This document shows positions 33,111-45,400 of a stretch of 64,000 bases of DNA, in pieces. The translations under genes were made by a program, and so were the position numbers. The stretch is taken from the NCBI RefSeq assembly GCF_000346465.2, contig NC_034009.1:44732240-44796239 (forward strand), written 5' to 3'. A model generated the notes under the pieces. It saw nothing but the letters and a program-made list of their open reading frames with translations, was not told the DNA's origin and ran no database searches. This DNA comes from Prunus persica. Lineage: Eukaryota > Streptophyta > Magnoliopsida > Rosales > Rosaceae. Position 1 is the first letter of the stretch, and every line of letters begins with the position of its first letter.

Positions 33111-33218
33111 TTTTTTTTTTTTTTTTGAGAAGGAGAATTCATTCATAAAACTACAGACGTACAAAGAGTGACATGACATAATGGCCTCGTTAAAACCTTC
33201 ATAGGACAACCTCATGGG
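33111..33218 (-). mobile_element. Short non-LTR retrotransposon insert with 8-bp target duplication
   Basis: A 108-bp insert starts with a poly(T) run (poly(A) on the minus strand) and is flanked by ACACATAG at 33103-33110 and 33219-33226. Related sequence elsewhere in the window (near 29515) has the surrounding region uninterrupted. It is too short to classify further. Confidence 0.75.
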
Positions 33219-33291
33219 ACACATAGTTGCTTTGTCCTTTTGTTTGTTCATCAATAATATACTATCGCTTATTGTCCCCCAAAAAAAAAAA

Positions 33292-33362
33292 AACCGTTAG
33301 AAATTATTGAACCTTCCATATTGCTAGAAATATATGGAAGGTTCAATAATTTTTAATGGTTG
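33292..33362. repeat. Short hairpin (foldback) sequence, second copy
   Basis: 'aaccgttagaaattattgaa' and its inverse flank a loop of 'ttgctagaaatata'. Almost the same as 29366-29437, and placed symmetrically within the large inverted repeat. Confidence 0.85.
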
Positions 33363-33406
33363 CTTTTTTTTTTTTTTTTTTTTGAAAATAAGCGATAGTA
33401 TACTAT

Positions 33407-33869
33407 GAGTGCTGCTAAACGAACCCTAAAATTAACTGAGTACACCATACTACCAAACTATTTATTAAATTATTAATTTACCCTAATATAAAATGACCAA
33501 AAAGGATATATTGAATTGTGAAACAAATAAAATTTTAATAAGTACGCCTTACTCACTATATTCAACCCTTATCAAACATAGAAAAGTCTTCGTATTGCTT
33601 GGTGCTCAAGAATAATGCAGCGACAACTAGTTTAAGATTGGTATTACGAAATTAAAGATTTTAATGAAACCCAAAATCTGAAAAGAGGGCACAGATTCAT
33701 GTAAAAAGAGAAACCTGGTTTAGGATTGGTATTAGAGTGTTGTACTAGGGCTATTTTTGGTAGTTAAATAGGGTGTGCTTAGTTAATTTTACATTTTGAT
33801 TAAAATATTATGGTTAATTTAGATTATAGGGTGTACTTAGTTAATTTTAGGGTTCGTTTAGCAACACTC
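33407..33869. mobile_element. TIR element (MITE-like), 463 bp
   Basis: Terminal inverted repeats of about 40 bp begin GAGTGCTGCTAAACGAACCC. Flanks are TATACTAT (33399-33406) and TATATTAT (33870-33877), a one-mismatch 8-bp duplication. Other copies of the surrounding sequence read 'agtatattattgatgaac' without interruption. The interior is AT-rich and non-coding. Confidence 0.83.
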
Positions 33870-34613
33870 TATATTATTGATGAACAAACAAAAATACAAA
33901 GCAACTATGTGCCGAATATGTTAAAGATAAAATAAATTCAAGGACTTGTTTTAAATCAAATATCTGTCAACACAATAATTACTTATCTTTTAAATCAACA
34001 CTCAAATCATGGCCCTCTTGACATATTCAATAAAGGGACAACAAAACTACCTTAACTTTCAACTTTCAAGTTTCAACAAAACTACCTTAAATTTGGGTGC
34101 TTCCTATCTACTTTATCATTTGGCTCCATCCGTTTTGATTTTACTTTATATGCTTAATTTGTTTGATTGTGAAAAATGTAACACATCAAATTTATGTATT
34201 CTCAGTTTGTAAACACTATACTTTTATTTGGTAAAGTTGAGTGTCATATACAGATTATCATTCTATTTTATTAAAGAAAAAGATTATAAGAAAGATTCTT
34301 GATATCAAATCAAATCAAATCAAATCTTAACAACTGCACCAGAAGGAAATTAGAAAATCAAAGCTTTTATAAGTTGAAATTGAAATAGCTCAAAGTTGAG
34401 AAAAAGAAGTCTTTGAATTTATTTTATCTTTAACAAATTATGCGAAGGAATATTATAGCAGTAGAACCAGGTTCAAATATCAATCAAAACTTTATAATTC
34501 CTTCAATAATCAAACTTTTATAATTTAAACGTATTGCCTTCATTTGTCATAGTTGTTGGGACTTGGAACTAGCTCGTAGATTTTACCTTTTTCTTCTCTC
34601 TTATTTTGGTTAT
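33870..34613. repeat. Right arm of large inverted repeat, inner part
   Basis: The reverse complement of about 28732-27985, with small indels. It ends where the MULE at 34614 is inserted. Confidence 0.88.
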
Positions 34614-35267
34614 GGGTTTTTCGCAGCAATGGTCCCTCAATTATACCCGTTTTTGCATTTGGGTCACTAAACTCAATTATTAGTTGCAGAGGTCACTTAA
34701 CTGTGTGTTTCGTTGCGCCAGTAGTCCTTCCGTCAAGTCCATTAGCTTCTTCCGTTTCAAATGATGACGTGGCAAGCATATGTGAGAATCTCATAGATTC
34801 GTTAGGGGCAAATCTAACTTTTCAGTTAATTAAAACGAATCTTTTGGTTTTGAAGAGAACGGCAGTTGCACAAAAATGGCAGTCTATGCAAAAGGGAAAA
34901 ATCGCGTCTAGGGTTTTCAAATCGAGAGGCATTGGACTTCGATTTTTGGGGGATTTTGGAACATTATCTCAGCATTATGCGTTAATGGACTAAGTAGCGA
35001 AATATTTTGAGTTAAAAAAGCGATAAAGTACATATATAGGATTTTAGTTTCATGGAAATCACAGAGAAAAGTGTCAGGTCTACAGTGTGTGGAGGCTTCT
35101 TCAAATGGAGACAATTTTTCGGTGGTCTGGAGAACCCCCTAAGTCTGGTAAGTTACTATAACCTATATATTCCTTATGCATTTTATATTGCAATATATTA
35201 TGTTTGCAAATGTGTGGTCTTCTTGTTGACAATGAAGTTTTGGCTTTAAGGTGGGAAAAAATGTAGT

Positions 35268-38200
35268 TTGAGTCTTTATTATTGTCTGTGGTCCCATTTC
35301 TGTCGGTTTGTCATGGAAGTGATTTCACACTTGCACATACCTGCACTTACTTTGTCTTCCTTGTTTGCTTTCTCCTCATTGTCATTGAAATTGTTTGTAA
35401 GCATACCTTTGTGTAATGTGATAGATAAAGAAGAGCTGTGTACTCTTGAACTCCACCACTTTGGTATGTTGGAGAATGGTGTGTATAATGGAGGCAAAGT
35501 ATGCTATGTTGACACCTGTATTCATGACTATCTGTCATTATTGGATATAAAGAAAATTGGGATAGATCTTGAATACAAAGTTGATATAACACAAAGGGGT
35601 TACAAGCTTAAAAGTTTACTATAAGGGGCCTGCAAAAAGTGGTCAGCATGTTGTGAATGAGGTTGTAAATGATAGTTGTATTTCAGGGGTGGTTGGGAGC
35701 ATTTCATCAGATCAGGTATTGGTGTTGTATTACCATGATCCTACTCATAATAACGAGCTAGAGAGTGAAGATAAAGGGCAACAACAACACAGTGAAGATG
35801 TTGGCAATGAACATGAAGAGGAAGAGGAGGAAGAGGAGGAAAAAGAGGATGTTATTGTTGACAGTGATTATGAAATAAGTGAAGAAGAAGAAAATGGTAA
35901 TAAAGAGGCTGCATCAAGAGCACAACCAAGGAACGATGCACCAAATGATGAATATGCACAATGTTTTGAAGAGATGAATGAAATGCCTCTTAATGAAGCT
36001 ACAGAGGAGATATCAGATGATGATGAAGATAGTGATCGACTTCCTTCTGATGTTGATAGCTCTGGTGATGAGGAAGAAGGTCAAAAAAAGACAAGCAACA
36101 GGAAATGGAAGAAGACAAATTTTAAACAGTTTAGGAAAGAAACTGATTTGAGAAATCCAGAGTTTAGAATTGGAATGCAATTTGCCAATAAGGATAAACT
36201 CAAGGAAGCTATTAGGGAGTATGCAATTGTGCAAGGGAGGAATATTAAATTGGTGAAGAATGATAATAAAAGGATTCAAACCAAGTGTGCAGGTTACACG
36301 AAATGCCCTTTTATTCTCTGGGCTTCCAAGAAGATGGACACAAATAAGCAGACATTTGCCATAAAGACTCTGTCCTTAGAGCATGAGTGTACTAGAGTGG
36401 ACAAACTGAAATATACTAATTCAAGGTGGCTGTCCAAAAGGTTTGCTGACAAGATTAGGAAAATTCTCGAGTGGGATGTAGGGGCATCCAAGGCTGAGGT
36501 TTTAGAAAAGTACCATATGAATGTTTCAAAGCATCATATTTATAGAGCAAAGAACTTGTCCAAGGTAATCATTGAAGGCAGCTATGTGAAGCAATATGCG
36601 AGGCTATGGGACTATGCAGAAGAATTGAAGAAGGCTAACAAGGGCAGCACTGTGTTTATAAAGAATAAGATGAAGGGTAATAAACATGTGTTTGAAAGAA
36701 TTTATGTGTGTTTGGAAGCTTCTAAGCGAGGATTTTTGGTAGGATGTAGACCTCTGATTGGTATAGATGACTACCATTTAAAGGGACCTTACACAGGGCA
36801 AGTTTTAACAGCCATTGGTGTTGATGGGAATAATGGACTGTACCCAGTTGCTTATGCTATTGTAGAGGTGGAATAAAAAAGTAGTTGGATTTGGTTCCTT
36901 CAACTTTTGATTGAAGACTTACAAATTGAGAATGGGAAAGCTTGGGTGTTTATGAGTGATAAGCAAAAAGGTCTAATACCTGCAATTGAGACATTGCTTC
37001 CAACAGCTCAGCACAGAATGTGTGTTAGGCATCTCTACAGCAACTTCAGGACAGAGCATGCTGGCCCTGCACTGAAAAACATTCTCTGGGCTGCGGCAAG
37101 AGCAACTACCATTCCCTGGTATGAAGCAGAAACGGACAAGATGAAAGAGCAAGATGAAGAGGCATGGAAGTGGCTTAAGAAAAGACCAGCCAAAAATTAG
37201 AGTATATCTCATTTTGAGCCACATTCTAAGTGTGATCTGTTGTTGAACAACCTCTGTGAATCCTTTAACTCTTGCATTTTAGATTCAAGAGACAAGTCTA
37301 TCTTAACATGTCTAAAAAGGATTAAAGTTTATATCATGTTAAGGATGGCTAATAGAAGGATTGCTGGTACAGTTTGGAGACATCTAGTTAGGCCTAGGAT
37401 TGTCAGGATCATTGAGAAGAACAAGTTGGGAGCTAGTCAATGCATTCCTAGATTAGCAAGTAAAAGCAAATACCAAGTGAGCCATATGTATGGGGGATAG
37501 TATGTAGTGGATCTAAAAGCCAAGACTTGCTCTTGTAGAAGATGGGATTTGTGTGGCATCCCATGTTCTCATGCTATTTCTTGTATCTTTCAAAAGGAGG
37601 CAAATGTGTTTGACTATGCACATGACTGCTATAAGAAAGAAGCCTACTTGAGTTCATATGAACCTATGGTACCCCAATACCATCCATGGACCAGTGACAG
37701 AGAACTAATTGGCCTCAAATTATACCTCCTTCATATAAGAAGCAGCCTAGAAGACCTAAGAAATCAAGGAACAAAGGACCAGCTGATGTTGAAGTACTTG
37801 CTCCAATTCCTCCAAACCCTTTGCCTCCATTTTATAATCCACCACCTACTAGGTTGAGATGGATTTATGTCAAGATAAGATGCTCAATTTGTGGCCATGA
37901 GGGACATAATAAGACATGACATGCCAACCAAGGGACATCACAGGTATTTGGGTTATATTTTCTGTAGTTTAATTTACTTTTGTTGTTTGACAACTTTAAT
38001 TGGTTTTTTGTTTTTGTTATTGTAGGCCGTTCCTAATCAGCCCAACCAAGGATCAGTTGCCTCTTCTACAGTCCAAGGGGCAGCTCAGGTATTTGGGTTA
38101 AAATCTCTTTAGTTTAATTCTTTTTTGGTCTTTAGGACCAACCAGTTCATATGACCTTTTTTTTTTTTTTTTGTTATTGTTTAGTTTATATCATGTTTAT

Positions 38201-38659
38201 TTTTGTTTTTTAGGCCCACCGTAATCAGCCCAACCCAACCAGAGGCAGAGGGAGAGGTAGATGAACTACTACCGGAAGAGGGAGAGGAAATGGGAGAGGA
38301 GAAATGCCAACTGGAAGAGGAAATGTAAGTGACAACTCTGTCATGCTACTTTGGTTGGTTAATTTACTTTAGTTAGTTAATATGGTTCCATTTTATTTTA
38401 GGTTGAAAATGGGACAACAGAAATGCCAAATAATTTCTTATCATCACAACCACTCCCATCATCATCACAGCTACTCCCATCATCATCACAACCACTCTCT
38501 TACAGTGGAGCTACATCATCATCATCACTACCACCCAAGTCTCCGGCCAAAAGATTCAAGTCTCCTGCCAAGAGATTCAAGTCTCCTGCCAAGAAAGTGA
38601 ATTCTCCTGCCAAGAGATTCAAGTCTCCTGCCATGAAGCTTAAACCATGGATGTTTTGA
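35268..38659 (+). pseudogene. MULE transposase (mudrA-like), inactivated
   Basis: The N-terminal part (35268-35624) is followed by an acidic linker (35750-36070) and the MuDR DNA-binding domain (GMQFANKDKLKEAI, KCPFILWASK). The MULE catalytic domain comes next (IGIDDYHLKGPYTGQVL; FMSDKQKG; NNLCESFNS), then a SWIM zinc finger (TCSCRRWDLCGIPCSHA), a CCHC-type knuckle (CSICGHEGHNKT) and a basic C-terminus with repeated SPAKRFK. In-frame stops occur at 36874-36876, 37198-37200 and 37498-37500, with a frameshift near 37715. The part between the knuckle and the SPAK repeats appears to include introns. It would have cut and moved the element; this copy cannot. Confidence 0.9.
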
Positions 38660-38754
38660 AGGCTAACTAGGAGGATGTCTGTTGGATGTCTTTTTTGAAG
38701 TAGTTAGATGTGTTTTATGAATGGTTTGTTAAATGTGTCTCTGGGCTAGATGTC

Positions 38755-39040
38755 ATTGTTTTGTATTTGGTACATTTTGGAACTTGAACTGGTACATTTT
38801 GGTACATTTGGTACATTTTGGAACTTGAACTGGTACATTTTGGTACATTTGGTACATTTTGGAAGCTGTAACTTGGAACCTGATTTGGTACATTTGGTAC
38901 ATTATGCTTCAGTTTCACTTGGAACCTGATTTTGGTATATTTTGGAAGCTGTAACTGGATGTTATATATGCTGATTTGGTACATTTTGGAACTGGGTGTT
39001 ATAACTGTTGATTTGGTACATTTTGGAACTGGTACAGAGC
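38755..39040. repeat. Minisatellite 'tggtacattttggaact' between the MULE genes
   Basis: Many short, imperfect copies of TTTGGTACATTTTGGAACTTG and shortened forms. It lies between the convergent 3' ends of the transposase and GRF genes. Confidence 0.9.
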
Positions 39041-39170
39041 ATCATCACATTTCATTGCAAAATGAACTCAAATTTCATTGCAAAATTTCAATACACTAAC
39101 ACCAATATGTCCACCAAACTCGAACTCAAATTTCATTGCAAAATGAACTACATATCAGTTACATTTCGAC

Positions 39171-39963
39171 CTAATTGATCATAAGCTTTTCATAGTTTCC
39201 ACCCGGATATGTCAACCAATTGCTCAAGACACAAAGCATCATCATAATCACCAAAAACCCAAGAACCAATGACAAAAATGAAACCCCCAAAATCTGATTC
39301 TCTCTTGGTTGTTGGCCTGTTCTTTTCTCTTCCAACAGTCTTTTCTGCTTGCATAGTTCTCCAACTTCGTACTCCAATTCCTTCTTTTCTCTCTCCACCA
39401 TTTTCAGCTTATCTTCCACTTCTTTCTTCTGTTCTTCTATTAACTTTAGGTCCTCTTCCATTGCTCTCATTCTTCTCAGCAACCCAGGAATTAGTTCTTT
39501 TCCTTTTGCACAAGTCGGTGCGTCCAACCACTCCCAATGATGCCCATTTCCTCTGTTTCTCTGCAAAGTATGTTTCATAACATCAAAGCTAAACCCATCA
39601 AGCAACAAAATAAAATTTCACAGATTAACTTACTCGACTCATCTCACAAGCCTCAAATCTTCTCCCGGGATTTAAATCAGTCCATGAAGTCCAAGTTTTG
39701 ATATATCCACCGCACCTGCATAGCTTCCTCGCACTAGGGCTCGGATTTGTTGATGAAGAAGAAATCTGCGATATTTTTGCGCATCTACTGTTTTCATGTG
39801 GCTTCCCAAATTTCCTTCTAATTTTCAAAATTTCGGCACATCTACTGTTTTTATATGGCTTTCTTCGGATATAAATGGGAATTGGGAATTTATTTGGCGC
39901 CAGATTTGACATTTTTCGGAGGGAAGTTGCTGTAGATGAGAGGTTGGACATGCCAGACTTCAA
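39171..39963 (-). CDS. GRF zinc-finger, coiled-coil, membrane-anchored protein carried by the MULE
   Basis: Two exons, 39963-39634 and 39560-39171, splice in frame (CGA|GTAAGT...TTTGCAG|AGA) to 239 residues with no stops. The GRF-type zinc finger spans the intron: CRCG (Cys82, Cys84), then TSWTDLNPGRRFEAC (Cys106), then HHWEWLDAPTC (Cys127). A charged coiled coil covers about residues 138-190. A hydrophobic segment (about 200-222) makes a tail-anchored membrane protein plausible. The N-terminal region has a small internal repeat (NSRCAEI / NSRCAKI). GRF fingers bind nucleic acid in other proteins; the role here is unknown. A second in-frame ATG at residue 5 is possible. It lies inside the MULE, reading toward the transposase. 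Confidence 0.78.
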
Positions 39964-40142
39964 AAGACAAATTTGCCCATGAAATTGACACCACGTTAGC
40001 CAGACTTGACGAAATGACTACTGGCGCAACGAAACACACAGTTGAGTGACGTCTGCAACTAATAATTTAGTTCAATGACCCAAATACAAAAACAGTATAG
40101 TTGAGGGACCATTGCTGCGAAAAAACCCTTTGATTTTTATTA

Positions 40143-40724
40143 GAGCAACTCCAGCGAGGAGCCAAGCCTCTGTCTGGGAAGGGGGGGAGAATCTAATTCC
40201 AGCGAGGAGCCCAAGCCCGGGTTGGGAGTGGGACCCAGCAGACTGGGTTGGCCCGAGCTCCAGCCTGAGTTTTACCATGACGTCAGTGCTACAGTCCACG
40301 TGTCGCACTCTGGGCTCTCCGATCAGATTTTTTTCTCCAATCCAATGGCAGCCAAATTTTGTGCAATAACAAAATGAAAAACATTGAAATTTTTTTAAAA
40401 AATACCAAAAAATTACTGAAATTTTTTTCTGTAAATACCAAAATTTTATCCAATTAAGATATGAATTTTATAATAAATATTGACATGTACGAACCCAAAA
40501 ATCTTATCCGAAAATATTATCCAAATTAATTGTTTAGGTAAACAAATTTGTGAAAAAAATAAAAATAAATAAATAGTATTTACCATTTGCCATGGCAACG
40601 GATGGAAATACGCATTGCTTTTTGCCATAACAGGTACTATTCACATGAATAGTAGCTGCTCTAGTTCCCTCCCACACCACCCATCGCCGCCGCCATAACA
40701 AATGTCAAATGGGTGGAGTCACTC
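40143..40724. mobile_element. PIF/Harbinger-type MITE with TTA target duplication
   Basis: The ends GAGCAACTCCAGC and the inverse of GGTGGAGTCACTC form short inverted repeats. TTA flanks both sides (40140-40142, 40725-40727). The left arm of the inverted repeat (near 27980) has the site once, 'ttattagagtgatg' in reverse complement. The interior is non-coding. Confidence 0.85.
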
Positions 40725-42096
40725 TTAGAGTGATGATTAGTGTGTTCAGTGCTACTTTATATGTCAAGAGGGCCATGAATTCACTGTTGATTTAAAAGAA
40801 AAGTAATTATTGTGTTAAAGATATTTGATTTGATGTTTATGTCATCCTCCACTGGGGAGGCTTTTCTGGGTATCGCTTATATCTACCCATCTGTAAAGCA
40901 CTAGCAGCATGCCAGCCATTTGGTTTGATCATAATTGTTTATTTTATGAAGGGACATCATTAATTTTACGTCACAAGTTGTCGTTCGTATTGCACCATCT
41001 CGGTTTAGGCCGAAGCTGGAATGTTTCCGACATTATTTTCTGTCGCCACATCAAGGTGACAGGATTTGTAGCTATGCGCCCCCCTCCCCCCTTACCATAT
41101 ACAAATATGCTGCCTAGGGGGCCCCTCTCCTGTTGGGTATAGGCAAACTTGGATCATGTGCGGCACATGTCCCAGTTTCTAAATTTTAGCAACTTTGTTT
41201 TTCTCTTCATAACAACAGAGTTTTTCTTGATTAGTTGCTAGTATTTCTTTATCTATAATATTTATTTAAGCCTGGAAAGAATTAAACCTTCCTTGATCTC
41301 TCATTTCTTCGATCGTTCGATTTAGTTAATCCTCTTCGTGCCAACCCCACCCACCACACCTAAGTTGCCAACATTCCATATGCCGACGGTCTGAAAAGAG
41401 GCGGGGGGAATGAGAATATCTGTCAACAATCCAGTTTATTGAGATTTTGGGCAGATATTTCGGTGAATTCAGTGACATTTTGGTGTATTTTGCTCAAGTT
41501 AAAATGAAGCAGCAACTCAGATAATGTCTGATCAAGCCAAATCATCTACTATTTTCTACCCACCTGTCCTATTTTTCCACCTACCTTATCTTCAAACTTT
41601 TATAGACAAATTTACCCGTTTGTAAAATGACTTCTGAGGACAAATTTACACATTTCTCCTTGCTTGTCTTGTTTTTCTGCAGATAGAAGCTCAAGAGGAA
41701 AAAAAATCCTCTCATCTTATGTTTCTATGTTTCTTTGCGTTTACTCTTTGTCTTGTGAACCATTCAAAAAAATTTGTAAGTGGGTTTTCTTATTTACCCA
41801 AAAGAAAAGAAAAACTAAAATTTGTAGGTGGGTTTTGGAGTTTCTGAAACTAGGGTTTTTTTTTTCTTGGGATTCTTGTGGTTCAAATTTAGTAAGATTT
41901 TTGGTCTGTTAGCTTAAATTGTTTTTTTTTTTTTTTTTTGGGGGGTTAAAGCTACAGGGAGATTTAATATTTGTGGTTTTAGTTAAAGCTACAGGGAGAT
42001 TTAATATTTGTGGTTTTAGTATTATAGGAATCTGAGCTTGGAACTTTTGCTGGTTTCTGAAGCTAATTGTCACAAAACTGGGGTTGTTTTGAGCTT
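40725..42096. repeat. Right arm of large inverted repeat, outer part
   Basis: Inverted match to 27162-27984. A stretch from about 40924 to 41426 has no counterpart in the left arm but is repeated, inverted, in SMU1 intron 13 (52590-52930) and partly at 47790-47910. No coding region is supported. Confidence 0.8.
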
Positions 42097-42450
42097 TGAT
42101 CCAGGAGGATCTACCAACAAAAATAAACATAATATAATATAATTATAATTTATTATATTATATTATGTTATTAAGTTATTTAAAACCATAAAAACTAATG
42201 GTTTATAACGAATTGTTATAAACCATAAAAAGTTAATGGTTCAAATTAAGTAAGATTTTAGGCCATTCATTCTTTATGGCTTAAAATAATTTACTATTTT
42301 AGTTTAGTTAATTTTAGCAACCAAACCTTGTATAAATATGTAAGTTATTCATTGAAATGAGCAAGCAATTCAATGTCTTAAAATTCCTTTCGTTCACTTA
42401 TTCCTATAAACTAGGAATTCATAGTTCTATCGTCTAGAAGTTTTGGATCA
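42097..42450 (+). repeat. 5' LTR of the Ty3 element (354 bp)
   Basis: Ends TGATCC...TTGGATCA. It contains AT-rich palindromic stretches (42130-42175, and the inverse pair around 'ggtttataacg'). Compared with the 3' LTR it lacks 51 bp after 'gagcaagcaattcaa' (near 42374). Confidence 0.95.
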
Positions 42451-42452
42451 AG

Positions 42453-42464
42453 TGGTATCAGAGC
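42453..42464 (+). other. Primer binding site (initiator tRNA-Met)
   Basis: TGGTATCAGAGC two bases after the 5' LTR, complementary to the 3' end of plant initiator tRNA-Met. It is the start point of minus-strand DNA synthesis. Confidence 0.95.
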
Positions 42465-42492
42465 ACCAGATCCGAGTGGGTGACGGTGGTTT

Positions 42493-45400
42493 ATGGTCTC
42501 AACTCGCGACCAACGCAAAGCTTCTGGAGAAGAACTTTTGGGTCCTTTGCTCGTACACCGAAAGCCAAGGTCCAAGAAAGGCAATATGACTGGAGAAAAC
42601 AAACAGGATACATCTAATGATGGCGATCGCATCACTAAACTTGAGCAACAAGTTGAAAACTTGTCTGCATCAATCCTTAAACTCGTGGAGAGTTTGAAAA
42701 CTGGAAAATCTTCACGTCCATCAACTTCATCCGAGCCTGATCAAAAGCTCAAGAAAAAGGTTGTTGAGGATAGCGAAGATGAAGACGACATACAAGCTGA
42801 TCCAACGAAAAAGGAAGCTGAATCAGGTGACAATAAAAATTCTATTGATACCTTAAAGATTGATTTTAAGGTTGACATCCCTATATATAAAGGAGATATT
42901 GATCCTGAAAAGCTAGATAACTGGGTAGACACATTAGAAACTTATTTCACAGTTTATAAGTATTCTAATGTGCAAAAAATAAAATTTGCGAGTTTGAAAC
43001 TTTCAAGCCATGCCCTTACATGGTGGAAGTCCTATCAGAGACGGTATGATGTCTCAGAATTGACTTGGAAGAACTTCAAGAAGCTTTTGAGAAAACAATT
43101 TTATCCAGTTGGCTATGAAGATGAAAGATGGTATAAATGGCAACACTTCAGACAAAGATTTGGACAACATGTACAAGAGTATACAACAGAGTTCCACAAC
43201 CAAGCTATGGTTCTGGACATTGACGTCGATGACTACGACGTTTTCATGAAGTATACCGGAGGTCTTGCCGACTACATACGGAAAGAACTAAAATTGTTCA
43301 CCGTAGACACCATTGAAGAAGCTACTGTGAAGGCCATCGCCATTGAGGCGAAAAATAAAAGAACTGACAAGAAGGATGACAGATCAAAACCTGTCAACAA
43401 AACTGACTGGCAGAAAAAGGGGAAGCAGAGCAAGGAAGGTCAGACACAGAAGGTATACTGTGATCACTGTCAAACCAGTAGACATGCAAAAGACAAGTGC
43501 TGGATACTCCATCCTGAGTTACGGCCAAAGCGCGAGAAAAACAACCAGGGGAGAAATGACAGAAAAGCCACCTTAACTACACAACAAGCAGAAGAGCTTC
43601 CAGAATTGAAGCAACCTGATGTTACACTTACCCTTATGACAAGACCAGCAGATATTGAAGACACATACAACCGTGAAGAGTTGTTTCATGTGAATATTCA
43701 GGTGAAGCAAAGTGTTGTACAAGCTATCATTGACCCTGGAAGTCAGAAAAACCTGATTTCAGAGGCTTTAGTAAGAAAAGTGGGTTTAGAAACCACACCA
43801 CATCCTAAGCCGTACCCGCTAGGATGGATTCAGAAAGATGTTGACTTACAGATCACGAAGCAATGTACCTTCAAATTTGCTATCACCAATCGATATATCG
43901 ATGAGGTGACATGTGAGGTGGTTCCTTTGGATGTTTGCCAAGTCATATTAGGCAGTCCATATTTATGGGACCGAGATGCCATCCACTATCGGAGGCTTCG
44001 CAAGTATCGACTTGTGAAGGATGGGAAGGAGTTCCACATCAACGCTTGCAAGCATCAAGCTACAAATAATTTGCTTACAGATAATTTGCTGACAGCTAAC
44101 CAAGCCAAGAGGTTAGTCAATTCATGTGGGCGATTTGTTTTGTTGATGATTCGACCACAAGATCAAAGTTCTGGAGCTGTGACATTGTCTACATTGTCTT
44201 TATCTCCTACGCAATGTTCAGACATAGGAAAATTGCAGGAGAAGTTCAAGGACTTATTTCATGATGTGCAAGGTTTGCCACCACAGAGAGCTATAGAGCA
44301 TGAGATCCAGTTGGTAGGAGATTCACCTCTACCAAACTTAGGTCTGTATCGTACTTCTTTGATGGAATCTGACGAGATCAAAAAGCAAATTCAGGGACTT
44401 CTTGAACAAGGAGTCATCAAACCTAGCTGCTCCCCATGTGGTTCGCCAGTGTTACTTGTGCCTAAGAAAGACGGAGGTTGGCGTATGTGTGTTGATTATA
44501 GGGCACTCAACAAAATAACCATTAAGAATCGGTATCCATTGCCGAGGATTGATGACCTACTAGATCAACTACATGGTGCACACTACTTCACTAAGCTTGA
44601 TCTCAAATCTGGCTATCACCAAGTCCGCATACATGAAGAAGATACTTGGAAGACTGCATTCAAAACAAAGCAGGGACTCTTCGAGTGGTTAGTCATGCCA
44701 TTCGGGTTATGTAATGCTCCAGCTACCTTCATGCAATTGATGAATGAGGTACTCCGCCCTTTCATTGACGACTTCGTCATTGTATACTTAGATGACATTC
44801 TCATTTTTAGTGTCACATGGGAGGACCATCTTCATCATATTGCTCAAGTTTTGGAGGTTCTACGAACAAATCAGTTACAATTAAATGGTAAGAAGTGTGA
44901 ATTTGGGAAACAACACCTCGTATACCTGGGATTCATTGTTGGTGCAGAAGAACTGAAAATGGACCTAGAGAAAGTACATGTGATTTCTCAATGGCCTACA
45001 CCCCGTTCAGTGACTGAAGTTCGGAGCTTTATAGGTGCATGTCAATATTTGCGAAAGTTTATTCGGCACTTTTCACAAATTGCAGCACCCTTACATTCAC
45101 TTACAAAAGCCAATCAAAAGTTTGAATGGTCGAGAAACCATGAAGAATCTTTCCAATTATTGAAACGAAAGATTACAGAGGCCCCAGTACTAGCATTACC
45201 GAATCTGCAGAAACCATTTGACGTAGAAGCAGATGCATCAAACTATGCAATGGGAGCCGTATTATTTCAGGATGGGAAACCAGTTGCATACCATTCTGAG
45301 ATGTTTAGTGGACCGGTATTGAATTATCCAACTTATGACAAGGAGCTGTATGCAATGCATCAAGTAGTGAAGCATTGGAGAGCTTACTTGTTGGGAAAAG

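Larger units (their letters stand above)
34614..40128 (+). mobile_element. MuDR-like MULE, 5.5 kb, with mudrA-like and accessory genes
   Basis: Terminal inverted repeats of about 125 bp (34614-34739 and about 40001-40128) start GGGTTTTTCGCAGCAATGG and stay aligned throughout. Flanks TTTGGTTAT and TTTGATTTT form an imperfect 9-bp target duplication. The left arm of the inverted repeat (near 27985) preserves the empty site, 'ttttggtttttattag' in reverse complement. It contains a plus-strand transposase with stops and a minus-strand GRF zinc-finger gene, convergent, with a minisatellite between them. Confidence 0.93.

Noticed and set aside
39625..39963. Stand-alone single-exon gene ending at 39625
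   Set aside because: The zinc finger is only completed by splicing to 39560-39171 with a good GTAAGT donor and TTTGCAG acceptor, so it is exon 1 of the GRF gene.
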